Source: Desulfurivibrionaceae bacterium (GTDB lineage Bacteria > Desulfobacterota > Desulfobulbia > Desulfobulbales > VMSU01). Taken from it: a stretch of 64,000 bases of DNA. This document shows positions 57,702-64,000 of this stretch, one piece after another; position 1 is the first letter of the stretch, and every line of letters starts with the position of its first letter. Location of the stretch: the NCBI GenBank assembly GCA_030145275.1, contig JAQYVV010000003.1, positions 62,001-126,000 of the forward strand, written 5' to 3'. The notes beneath the pieces were generated by a model that was not told the origin of the DNA, searched no databases, and saw nothing but the letters and a program-made list of their open reading frames with translations. The position numbers and the translations under genes were made by a program.

Positions 57702-58760
57702 ATGAAGAAAAAAAGAAAAATAGTAACAAAAGGAAGAAGATATAGAAGTCTTTTTAATCTTTTTTCCAAAGATATGGCCATGGATTTAGGCACTGCAAAT
57801 ACTCTTATCTACATGAGAGGTGTCGGTATTGTCTTAAATGAACCATCTGTTGTCGCCTATGATAGAAGAAAGGACGAGGTGTTGGCGGTGGGAAACGAGG
57901 CAAAGAGTTATCTGGGTAGAACCCCTGAAAATATAGCGGCTGTGCGACCATTAAAAGACGGGGTGATAGCTGACTTTATAGTCACAAAAACAATGATAAA
58001 AGAGTTTTTTTTAAAAGTCCAAAAAATAAGCCCTATTTTTAAGCCAAAGGTGGTTATTTGTGTTCCGGCTGGAATTACTCAAGTTGAAAAAAGGGCTGTT
58101 TTGGATGCGGCAGAAGAGTCGGGAGCAGGCCTGGTTTATCTTATTGAAGAACCTATGGCTGCAGCAATTGGAGCGGGCCTTGATATAAGTGAAAAAAAAG
58201 GGCAGATGGTTATTGATATTGGAGGAGGGACCACAGAAGTGGCAGTGTTAAGCCGATCCTCTGTGGTCAACAGTGCAACCATACGTGTGGCCGGAGATGA
58301 AATAAACGAAGAGATTGTTAAATATTTAATCAAGGAAAAGAATCTACAGGTTGGAGAAATTTCGGCAGAAAAATGTAAGATTGCCATAGGCTCGGCATAC
58401 CAGGTTGAGGGGGTGTCAAAATATTCCGTTTATGGGAAGGATCTGTTAGAGAATAAACCGAAAGAAGTTGAGGTAACGCCAGAAGAGATACGAAAAGCGA
58501 TTAGAGAACCGGTCTCAGCCGTTGTTGAAATGGCAAAAAGGGTGCTTGTGAAAACGGCGCCTGAGTTTATAGAAGATATAAAAAGAGATGGAATCATTAT
58601 GGCTGGCGGCGGTTCCCTTTTAAAAGGATTACATATGCATGTTCAAGAGGAAACCGGTTTGAAGTGCAGGCTGACCGAAGACCCTCTGACTACAATTGTT
58701 GAAGGTAGTGGCATAGCCCTGGAGAATTTGGCTAAATTCCAGAAGGTGTTTATAAACTGA
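57702..58760 (+). CDS. mreB: rod shape-determining actin homologue
   Basis: A 352-residue bacterial actin that guides lateral wall synthesis. It has MDLGTANTLIYMRG (phosphate 1), PSVVAYDRR, RPLKDGVIADF, IDIGGGTTEVAVLS (phosphate 2), and IIMAGGGSLLKGL (adenosine motif). A basic N-terminal extension of about 25 residues (KKKRKIVTKGRRYR) precedes the usual start. mreC and mreD do not follow, which is less common. The gene lies between two inverted hairpin elements. Confidence 0.96.
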   Translation: MKKKRKIVTKGRRYRSLFNLFSKDMAMDLGTANTLIYMRGVGIVLNEPSVVAYDRRKDEVLAVGNEAKSYLGRTPENIAAVRPLKDGVIADFIVTKTMIKEFFLKVQKISPIFKPKVVICVPAGITQVEKRAVLDAAEESGAGLVYLIEEPMAAAIGAGLDISEKKGQMVIDIGGGTTEVAVLSRSSVVNSATIRVAGDEINEEIVKYLIKEKNLQVGEISAEKCKIAIGSAYQVEGVSKYSVYGKDLLENKPKEVEVTPEEIRKAIREPVSAVVEMAKRVLVKTAPEFIEDIKRDGIIMAGGGSLLKGLHMHVQEETGLKCRLTEDPLTTIVEGSGIALENLAKFQKVFIN

Positions 58761-58834
58761 TGCCATAGCAGTGTATAGTTTAGCGGCCTAGACATATTGG
58801 AGATTATGTTTAATTTTTATAAGTCTGCGCTTAT

Positions 58835-58854
58835 CCGAAGTCCACGCTTATCTG
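58835..58854. repeat. isolated degenerate copy of the 20-base motif
   Basis: CCGAAGTCCACGCTTATCTG resembles the inverted 20-base motif. It lies between the end of mreB and the inverted hairpin element. Confidence 0.4.
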
Positions 58855-58871
58855 CGGGACCTCCACATGTT

Positions 58872-59000
58872 AGTGCCTTATAACTGAAATCCTGTCACAA
58901 AAAAAGATAAGCGAAGACTTCGAGCATTCCCAAAAAGAACAATGTTACCAATATGTTGCAGACCATTGTTAAGGCACTTATTTCCGGTTTATCCGGATTA
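58872..59000. repeat. hairpin element copy C, inverted, with flank
   Basis: A 107-base body (58872-58978) in opposite orientation to copy B, followed by the flank CCGGTTTATCCGG. It holds the motif variant GATAAGCGAAGACTTCG (58906-58922). Copies B and C are similar along their whole length by eye. Confidence 0.75.
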
Positions 59001-59057
59001 GCTGTTTTATTTTTTTAAGACTGCGAAAATCCTAAGCATCATATTTTTCATAAAATC

Positions 59058-59666
59058 ATGTTAAAGCATAATTCACTGATAATATTCACAAAATACCCGA
59101 CACCAGGGCAAGTAAAGACAAGGCTTATTCCAGTATTGGGGTGTGAAAAGGCGGCGGACTTGCATCGTCAGATGACCGAAAGAACAGTATCTACAGCTAC
59201 TATAGTTGCCGGCCAAGAGGTATCCTTAAAGATCTTTTTTGAGGGAGGCGATGTAAATGTAATGCGGGATTGGCTTGGTGGGATGGATTTTGAAAGGCAA
59301 ATAAAAGGAGATCTTGGTGAAAAGATGCTTGATGCATTTGAGAAAAGTTTTGCCGCTAAAGCTAGAAATATTGTGATGATAGGCACGGACTGCCCGGCTA
59401 TCACCTCTGATCTTCTGGAGGAAGCGTTTTTTAAACTCAAGAGACACGATCTTGTTATTGGTCCAGCTGAAGATGGCGGCTATTATCTCATTGGTCTAAG
59501 CAAAAGGGCTTCTTTTCTTTTTAAAGATATTTCCTGGGGCTCAGGGAAGGTGTTTAAGCAGACTAAAACAAAAGCCGTTGAATATGGGTTGAGCATGGCG
59601 ATCCTTGAGACCCTAAGTGATATTGACCGTCCCGCTGACTTACCCATGCTAGAGAAACAAGAGTGA
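59058..59666 (+). CDS. DUF2064/TIGR04282-type glycosyltransferase
   Basis: A 202-residue nucleotidyl/glycosyltransferase-A fold protein: FTKYPTPGQVKTRLIP at the N-terminus, IGTDCPAITSDLL in the centre, and GPAEDGGYYLIGL. This family is called arsenosugar biosynthesis glycosyltransferase in TIGRFAMs, a name based on genome context. It shares its last base with the start of the next gene, its regular partner. No arsenic methylase or radical-SAM partner is near, so the arsenosugar role is uncertain. Confidence 0.85.
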   Translation: MLKHNSLIIFTKYPTPGQVKTRLIPVLGCEKAADLHRQMTERTVSTATIVAGQEVSLKIFFEGGDVNVMRDWLGGMDFERQIKGDLGEKMLDAFEKSFAAKARNIVMIGTDCPAITSDLLEEAFFKLKRHDLVIGPAEDGGYYLIGLSKRASFLFKDISWGSGKVFKQTKTKAVEYGLSMAILETLSDIDRPADLPMLEKQE

Positions 59667-60346
59667 TGCTTTCCATAATTATACCAACCTTAAATGAGGA
59701 AAAGACCTTAAGGGAGACACTTACTTCCGTTAAAAGCTGTTTGGACTGTGAAATAATAGTTGTGGATGGAGGTAGTTCAGATAAGACGGTCTCTATGGCG
59801 CAATCTCTCCAGGTAGCAACATGCATAAGTTTACCATCAAGGGCAGTTCAAATGAACAGGGGGGCTCGGGAGGCAAATGGGGATACATTTCTTTTTGTAC
59901 ACGCAGACACCACTCTTCCCCCTGATTTTAAAGATCATATAGAAGAAATTTTAAGCGAAAAAGGTGTAGTTGCCGGAGCCTTTGAACTGTGTATAGATCA
60001 TCCGGGAAAGGGAGTCAGGGTTGTTGAAAAAACAGCCAACTGGCGCGCCAGGTTTCTACAGCTCCCCTACGGCGATCAGGCCATTTTCATCTCCAAAAAT
60101 AATTTTTTTAAATATGGTGGTTTTGCTGAAGTAGAATTTCTGGAAGATTTGATCTTTATAAGAGGTCTACAAAAGTATGGTAAAATTGCTATTGCGCATG
60201 CCAGAGTTGTTACATCTGGACGCAGATGGAAGAAACTTGGCGTGTTCAAGGCAACGTTTTTAAACCAGGTAATTATTGTTGGCTACTTACTTGGTTTTTC
60301 CATTCCCCTTCTCAAAAAATTGTACGGGGTTGTTCAGAAAAGATGA
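59666..60346 (+). CDS. GT2 glycosyltransferase, TIGR04283 type
   Basis: A 226-residue GT2 enzyme starting at ATG 59666 within TGATG. It has LSIIIPTLNEEKTLRETL, VVDGGSSDKT, FVHADTTLPPDF (DXD-like) and YGDQAIFISKNNFFKYGGF. A short hydrophobic C-terminus may contact the membrane. It pairs with the preceding gene, an arrangement seen widely in bacteria. The acceptor is not established. Confidence 0.87.
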   Translation: MLSIIIPTLNEEKTLRETLTSVKSCLDCEIIVVDGGSSDKTVSMAQSLQVATCISLPSRAVQMNRGAREANGDTFLFVHADTTLPPDFKDHIEEILSEKGVVAGAFELCIDHPGKGVRVVEKTANWRARFLQLPYGDQAIFISKNNFFKYGGFAEVEFLEDLIFIRGLQKYGKIAIAHARVVTSGRRWKKLGVFKATFLNQVIIVGYLLGFSIPLLKKLYGVVQKR

Positions 60347-60850
60347 AATAGCTGGTCTCTTGGGCATGAGTTTTTCTTGCATATTTTCATCCTTAATAAA
60401 GGTGATGACGTATTTTGAGCTGATCATCAGATAGGGAGAAAAAAATGATTTTTGAATCATCGGGTTTGAGCTTGATAAAATCCAGGCGAGTGCCATAAAG
60501 GAGAGAGTACATATAAAAGCAGCTTTTGCAAACCCGAAGATGCCGCCTAAAAGCCTATCAAACCAGCCAAGAAAAGATATTTGCATAACTTTTTTAAGCA
60601 AGAGCCCCAAGAGTACTATCAGAATATAGGTAAGCAGGAAAACAAGGGCGTAGGTGATAATAAAGGCAAGCTGTGGTTCCGTTATAAACGGAGTTATGAA
60701 AACAGAAAGCTGACCGTAGTACTGGCCGGCGGCAATAAAGGCGATGAACAAGGCAGCCAGGGCCGCCAATTGACGAATAAATCCTATCCATACTCCTCTG
60801 ATAAGAAAAAGAAGAGTTATAATAATGACTCCGGCATCCAATGTTGTCAT
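60287..60850 (-). CDS. CvpA family membrane protein
   Basis: A 187-residue protein from the ATG at 60850, chosen because the first CvpA helix begins there (TTLDAGVIIITLLFLIRGVWIGFIRQLAAL). Four hydrophobic helices follow with the conserved LGWFDRLLGGIFGFAKAAF, characteristic of the colicin V production family. The C-terminal tail is soluble and overlaps the end of the convergent glycosyltransferase gene by 60 bases. The role of CvpA in cell-envelope homeostasis is only partly known. Confidence 0.85.
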   Translation of the reverse strand: MTTLDAGVIIITLLFLIRGVWIGFIRQLAALAALFIAFIAAGQYYGQLSVFITPFITEPQLAFIITYALVFLLTYILIVLLGLLLKKVMQISFLGWFDRLLGGIFGFAKAAFICTLSFMALAWILSSSNPMIQKSFFSPYLMISSKYVITFIKDENMQEKLMPKRPAISSFLNNPVQFFEKGNGKTK

Positions 60851-60937
60851 ATGTGTCCCGCTGTTTGATATAGTTACATAAATTGAATAAAAAATTATAC
60901 TTATTGCACTTTTTGACAAGGATAACCCGTTCACAAA

Positions 60938-61744
60938 ATGATTCCATCTCTTTTTTTATCTGAAGAAAAAATAGATAGCTGTTTGGAAAAACTGTCAAAA
61001 GAGACAAGCGTCTCTTTTGCGTCTGTCAATATAGAAAAACTAAAATCACAGTGTGACCTCCTTGGAGAGGCCAACATGCTGGACTGTTTTTTGACGGATA
61101 TGGAAAAAAAACTCTTTGCTGCCTTCACCTATGAAAAAAGAAGAATGGAGTGGCTTGCTGGTAGAATTGCAGCAAAACATGCGGCCATAAAACTTTTTTC
61201 AACGTCCTCCCCAAAACAAAGAGAGATAAAGGATGCTGAATGGATAAAGTGGGAGGTTGGGGCAGAAGAAAATGGACGGCCATTTATTGTGCCTAAGAGT
61301 GGAAAACCGGATATATCAATTTCCCATAGCAGTACAATAGCTGTTGCCATGGCTGCAACAAAAGGAACCTGTGGGGTAGATATTCAAAAAATATCGCCCC
61401 GGATAATCAAGGTTGAACAAAAATTTATCGACTCGCAGGAAAAAGAGTTCAATAAATGTGCTTGTTTGGCCCATTTATCCGCTGAAAAGTTTATGACTCT
61501 TGTCTGGTCGGCCAAGGAGGCGCTGAGAAAAGGGAGTGGTCACAAATCGGTTATAGGTTTTATGGAGATGAAGCTCAACACCGTGACTGCAGAGCGGGAT
61601 AATGGCTTGATTTTTGAGTTTGTCTGCACGAGGGAGCCTGGGATAAATCAAAGCAAAAAGATATTCACAACCTGCCAGGCCATTAGCGACGATTTTGTGG
61701 TATCTTTTACCTCCTCTCTATTTTCTGGTTTCGGGGACTCCTAA
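60938..61744 (+). CDS. 4'-phosphopantetheinyl transferase (Sfp type)
   Basis: A 268-residue enzyme that transfers phosphopantetheine from CoA to carrier proteins. It has GRPFIVPKSGKPDISISHS, GVDIQKISPR with the Mg-binding Asp, and SAKEALRKGSG, the three Sfp/HetI motifs. There is no polyketide or peptide synthetase nearby, so it may serve fatty-acid ACP or a distant pathway. It ends 27 bases inside the convergent small membrane-protein gene. Confidence 0.87.
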   Translation: MIPSLFLSEEKIDSCLEKLSKETSVSFASVNIEKLKSQCDLLGEANMLDCFLTDMEKKLFAAFTYEKRRMEWLAGRIAAKHAAIKLFSTSSPKQREIKDAEWIKWEVGAEENGRPFIVPKSGKPDISISHSSTIAVAMAATKGTCGVDIQKISPRIIKVEQKFIDSQEKEFNKCACLAHLSAEKFMTLVWSAKEALRKGSGHKSVIGFMEMKLNTVTAERDNGLIFEFVCTREPGINQSKKIFTTCQAISDDFVVSFTSSLFSGFGDS

Positions 61745-61936
61745 AGCCTTCAAAATATTGCCGAGAGGACAGAATTTTGAAAATCCGAACTGAAAAAGAT
61801 TGGCCCCGACAAAGGCGGTAAAGATGAGCCAGTATGTGCTGTGGAAAATTGGGCTTGCTCCAACACCTAAAGAGAGGCTCAGTAAGATAAAAAATCCTGC
61901 AATTGTGTGAATCCAGTCTGTGATAATCATTTTCAC
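61718..61936 (-). CDS. DUF2892-like small membrane protein
   Basis: A 72-residue protein with two hydrophobic helices (IHTIAGFFILLSLSLG and YWLIFTAFVGANLFQFGF) and the ending FCPLGNILKALG, typical of the DUF2892 (YgaP-membrane-like) family. These often accompany rhodanese or ArsR-type regulators. Its ATG overlaps the stop of the upstream ArsR-type gene (ATGA), so they form one unit. Confidence 0.85.
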   Translation of the reverse strand: MKMIITDWIHTIAGFFILLSLSLGVGASPIFHSTYWLIFTAFVGANLFQFGFSKFCPLGNILKALGVPETRK

Positions 61937-62256
61937 CCTCCCTTCTTTTCTAAGTTGTCATTCTGACAGTATAGTTTTTTTAATACCTTAATAATCTCAT
62001 GTATTTTAGGATCTGTGATGGAATAAAAGATGAAGTTCGCTCTTTTTTCACTGCTTAAAAGGTTAATGTTGTGCAGCTTTTGCAAATGTTGGGAGATGTT
62101 TGCGTAGGTGGAGGTGAAATACTTGTGTATTTCACCAACACTTTTTTCACCATCCAGCAGGAGGCAGAGAATTTTCAAGCGCACAGGGTGTGCGATGGAT
62201 TTTACTTTTATAGCTATTTGGTTGATGTTTGAATCCTGCATAATATTATCTTCCAA
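61933..62256 (-). CDS. ArsR-family transcriptional regulator
   Basis: A 107-residue winged-helix protein: KVKSIAHPVRLKILCLLLDGEKSVGEIHKYF, then recognition helix TYANISQHLQKLHNINLLSSEKRANFIFYSI. The metal-box CXC of classic ArsR is absent from the recognition helix, where YANISQHL stands instead, so the signal may be redox or sulfur related, as in BigR-like proteins. It is translationally coupled to the DUF2892 gene it probably controls. ATG at 62241 is an alternative start. Confidence 0.9.
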   Translation of the reverse strand: MEDNIMQDSNINQIAIKVKSIAHPVRLKILCLLLDGEKSVGEIHKYFTSTYANISQHLQKLHNINLLSSEKRANFIFYSITDPKIHEIIKVLKKLYCQNDNLEKKGG

Positions 62257-62410
62257 TTGTGATTATACTCGTTTTTTTTGTTTAGTATTCAATTGATTGA
62301 TTAAGTATAATTCGTCCAGAAAGTCTGTCAAGTTTTTTCTATCTATGGGGGAATATCTGGTGGACCTGGGAATAGAGAAGGTGTGGAGCTGAGGTCTGGT
62401 GGGTTTGTGG

Positions 62411-62474
62411 CGGACAGTGTGAGACTTCGAGGCTGTTATCTTGTTTGCGAATTTTTCGAAGTCTACACCGTCCG
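62411..62474. repeat. imperfect hairpin upstream of the ArsR gene
   Basis: Left arm CGGACAGTGTGAGACTTCG (62411-62429) and right arm CGAAGTCTACACCGTCCG (62457-62474) pair with one mismatch and one bulge. The arms hold AGACTTCG, which also occurs in the 20-base motif variants. No gene is seen in 62257-62499. Confidence 0.55.
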
Positions 62475-62499
62475 ATATTGATGTTTATCAGTGGTGACA

Positions 62500-62715
62500 T
62501 CACATTTGGGCCATACTCAAACCGCACATGGCCTCATAGTTGCGGCACTCATGTTGGCAGAGGAAGGGGCATGGTTCTTTCATAAACCATTTTTTTTGCG
62601 GACAGTAATATCTATCTCTGAATGGTTCATTACAACCGTGTTTCGTAAGTTTTTTCCTTGATTTTTTGCCATAGCTAACGGTGTTGCCTAGAAGAGTAAA
62701 TTGCCATAATGCCAT
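62500..62715 (-). CDS. small Cys-rich protein, 71 aa
   Basis: The ATG has an excellent GAGGAGGGA upstream, so translation is likely. The 71 residues have a basic first half (YGKKSRKKLTKHG) and six Cys in the second half (HGC, YYC, PCPFLCQHEC and AMCGL), a pattern that suggests metal or Fe-S binding. No signal peptide is seen. I do not recognise a family. It stands alone between the ArsR pair and the J-domain gene, on the same strand as both. Confidence 0.65.
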   Translation of the reverse strand: MALWQFTLLGNTVSYGKKSRKKLTKHGCNEPFRDRYYCPQKKWFMKEPCPFLCQHECRNYEAMCGLSMAQM

Positions 62716-62899
62716 TTTGTCCCTCCTCTGTTAGCAAGTATCTGTACTGCACTTACACAGACACCTGCTTGATTAACAAGAATAAGGATTACCTGCCTAT
62801 TGTTCTATATAAACTCTTATCGGCTAAACTGACTAAAAACAAAAATTATCATTTCTGGATGTCTGTAAGTGTGGGATGGTGAAATAGACCGTTGTCGGT

Positions 62900-63688
62900 T
62901 TAAAAATTTATGATTACCTGTAGATCCCCTTGGCGGTTACCCTTTTGAAGGCCCTTGCCTTTGAGTCTCAGGCGGGTGCCTGGTAGGATACCTTCCGGAA
63001 GTTTAATCCGTAATTTTTCCATTCCTTCACCTCTGTTCAAGGCAATTTGGACCCATTTTTTATTGATTATCTCATCTTTGCTTAGATTGAGGGTGTAAGT
63101 TAGATCAATATCATCTCGATTCTTTTCTTTGGGTTTTTGGGGTGGGGAAGTAGTTGAATTGCTCAGAATAGATCTAACAGAAGAACCTAAGTTTTGGAGA
63201 ACAGAAGGTCCTTTATGGGTGAGAGAGTCTTTTGTGGAAAGGTGGTTGAGTGTCTTCAGGAGTTTTGGCAGGCCAAAAATCAAAATGCCGCCAAAAAAGA
63301 AACCGCGTCCCCCTAGAAGTGATCGACTGAAAAAATTTGGCCCGTAGCGCAGACCGGCCTTGCCAAACTCCTTCAACAGTTCGGCGAAGACAACGTTTGC
63401 CTGGGGGTTTTTAAACAAATCTCTGAGTATATCTTCTTGGCTATAACGAAATGAATCGTCTGACCCTGAATGCCTTGAAGATTCTTTAAAGGCGTCAAAC
63501 TCCCTTCTTTTTATCGGGTCGCTTAAGACACCGTATGCTGCCGCAATTTGCTTGAATCTCTCTTCAGCCTGTTTGTCCCCAGGGTTTCTGTCTGGATGGT
63601 ACTGTAGGGCCATGTTTCGAAAGGCTTTCTTGATCTCCTCCTCGCTGGCATTGCTTTTGACACCTAAAATTGAGTAATAGTCTGGCAT
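62900..63688 (-). CDS. J-domain co-chaperone with C-terminal DnaJ-type domain
   Basis: A 262-residue protein. Residues 1-70 are a J domain with the HPD tripeptide at 31-33 and [23 protein letters not shown]. The middle has a hydrophobic stretch ([18 protein letters not shown]) that may be a membrane anchor. The C-terminal 70 residues resemble the end of a DnaJ substrate-binding domain ([19 protein letters not shown], then GDLQVIINF). The zinc-finger domain is absent, so it is a type II/III-like partner of DnaK rather than DnaJ itself. Confidence 0.87.
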   Translation of the reverse strand: MPDYYSILGVKSNASEEEIKKAFRNMALQYHPDRNPGDKQAEERFKQIAAAYGVLSDPIKRREFDAFKESSRHSGSDDSFRYSQEDILRDLFKNPQANVVFAELLKEFGKAGLRYGPNFFSRSLLGGRGFFFGGILIFGLPKLLKTLNHLSTKDSLTHKGPSVLQNLGSSVRSILSNSTTSPPQKPKEKNRDDIDLTYTLNLSKDEIINKKWVQIALNRGEGMEKLRIKLPEGILPGTRLRLKGKGLQKGNRQGDLQVIINF

Positions 63689-63745
63689 ATTTCTGTCTGG
63701 AAAAATTATTTGAGAGCAGCAAGAATCCCTATGAAGGCATCCTTG

Positions 63746-63928
63746 CTATATGGGTGGAAGAGGTTTTCCGGGCCGAGGTACTTCTTGTTCTTCGTGGAGT
63801 CGCGCAACAGTTGTGTGGCCGTGAAGTATGTAGAGAGCTGTTTTGAATAAGATAAAATTGAGTAGAAAGTAGGCGAGAGCAAGGGCAACCGAAAGGGCCC
63901 CTCCACGAATCAGCAGTTTTTTGTCCAT
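63746..63928 (-). CDS. small putative membrane protein
   Basis: A 60-residue product with a hydrophobic helix (SVALALAYFLLNFILFKTALYIL) and a polar Pro-rich tail (EEQEVPRPGKPLPPI). It lies 57 bases before the J-domain gene on the same strand. Starts at 63928 and 63967 are both possible, and neither has a strong ribosome-binding site. No family recognised. Confidence 0.45.
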   Translation of the reverse strand: MDKKLLIRGGALSVALALAYFLLNFILFKTALYILHGHTTVARLHEEQEVPRPGKPLPPI

Positions 63929-64000
63929 CACTTTCTGTCTTTTATAGTGGATCTTATTTTGTTCCATTATGGCTTGGGCTATCTGGAAGTTCGAGAGTCC

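Overview
The window reads as chromosomal DNA of an anaerobic Gram-negative bacterium. A selenocysteine-type formate dehydrogenase, redox subunits of the sulfhydrogenase/anaerobic sulfite reductase type, a corrinoid-activation-type ASKHA protein and a full LPS-core set together suggest a sulfate-reducing Desulfobacterota lineage such as the Desulfobulbaceae. The lineage is inferred from gene content; no rRNA or tRNA gene was found to anchor it.

Layout. 1-6.1 kb: end of a GMP/IMP nucleotidase gene, two outer-membrane beta-barrel proteins, and a secreted TolB/CsgG-like protein with FG-GAP repeats. 6.1-11.1 kb: birA, hisS, a four-helix-bundle gene, aspS and a HEAT-repeat protein. 11.4-13.8 kb: a split phosphotransferase/P-loop kinase pair and a NIL-domain ferredoxin. 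13.8-20.9 kb (minus strand): a formate cluster of selenocysteine fdhA, a two-cluster Fe-S subunit, an FAD/[2Fe-2S] subunit, an ASKHA activation protein and an HPRT-like phosphoribosyltransferase. 21-30.9 kb (plus strand): aroK, aroC, a DUF4412-like exported protein, glgA, gap and a 1458-residue dikinase-like protein. 31-48.5 kb: an LPS island with lptF, waaA, kdsB, waaG, waaP and a kinase-kinase-SGNH triple-domain protein on the plus strand. These meet a minus-strand series of msbA, a second LPS kinase, a sulfotransferase, a GT39-type transferase and a hydrolase; a methyltransferase and two heptosyltransferases follow. 48.5-56.3 kb (minus strand): gpsA, gyrA, gyrB, dnaN. 56.6-60.3 kb (plus strand): GAF protein, mreB, two arsenosugar-type glycosyltransferases. 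60.3-64 kb: CvpA, a phosphopantetheinyl transferase, a DUF2892/ArsR pair, a Cys-rich small protein and a J-domain protein.

Genes diverge from the AT-rich gap between dnaN and the GAF gene (56.29-56.61 kb). Spot counts of G and C on the plus strand change sign across it whatever the gene direction, so this gap is a candidate replication origin.

The least explained content is intergenic. A family of hairpin-forming elements with termini AGTGCCTTA/TAAGGCACT occurs five times in full and once as a left end, with compensatory base changes. A 20-base motif, CAGGTAAGCGAAGACTCCGG, recurs inside otherwise unrelated palindromes. Period-7 repeats (AAACTTG/AAAGTTG types) include a tract of about 19 units just before lptF, and they supply the last codons of three genes.
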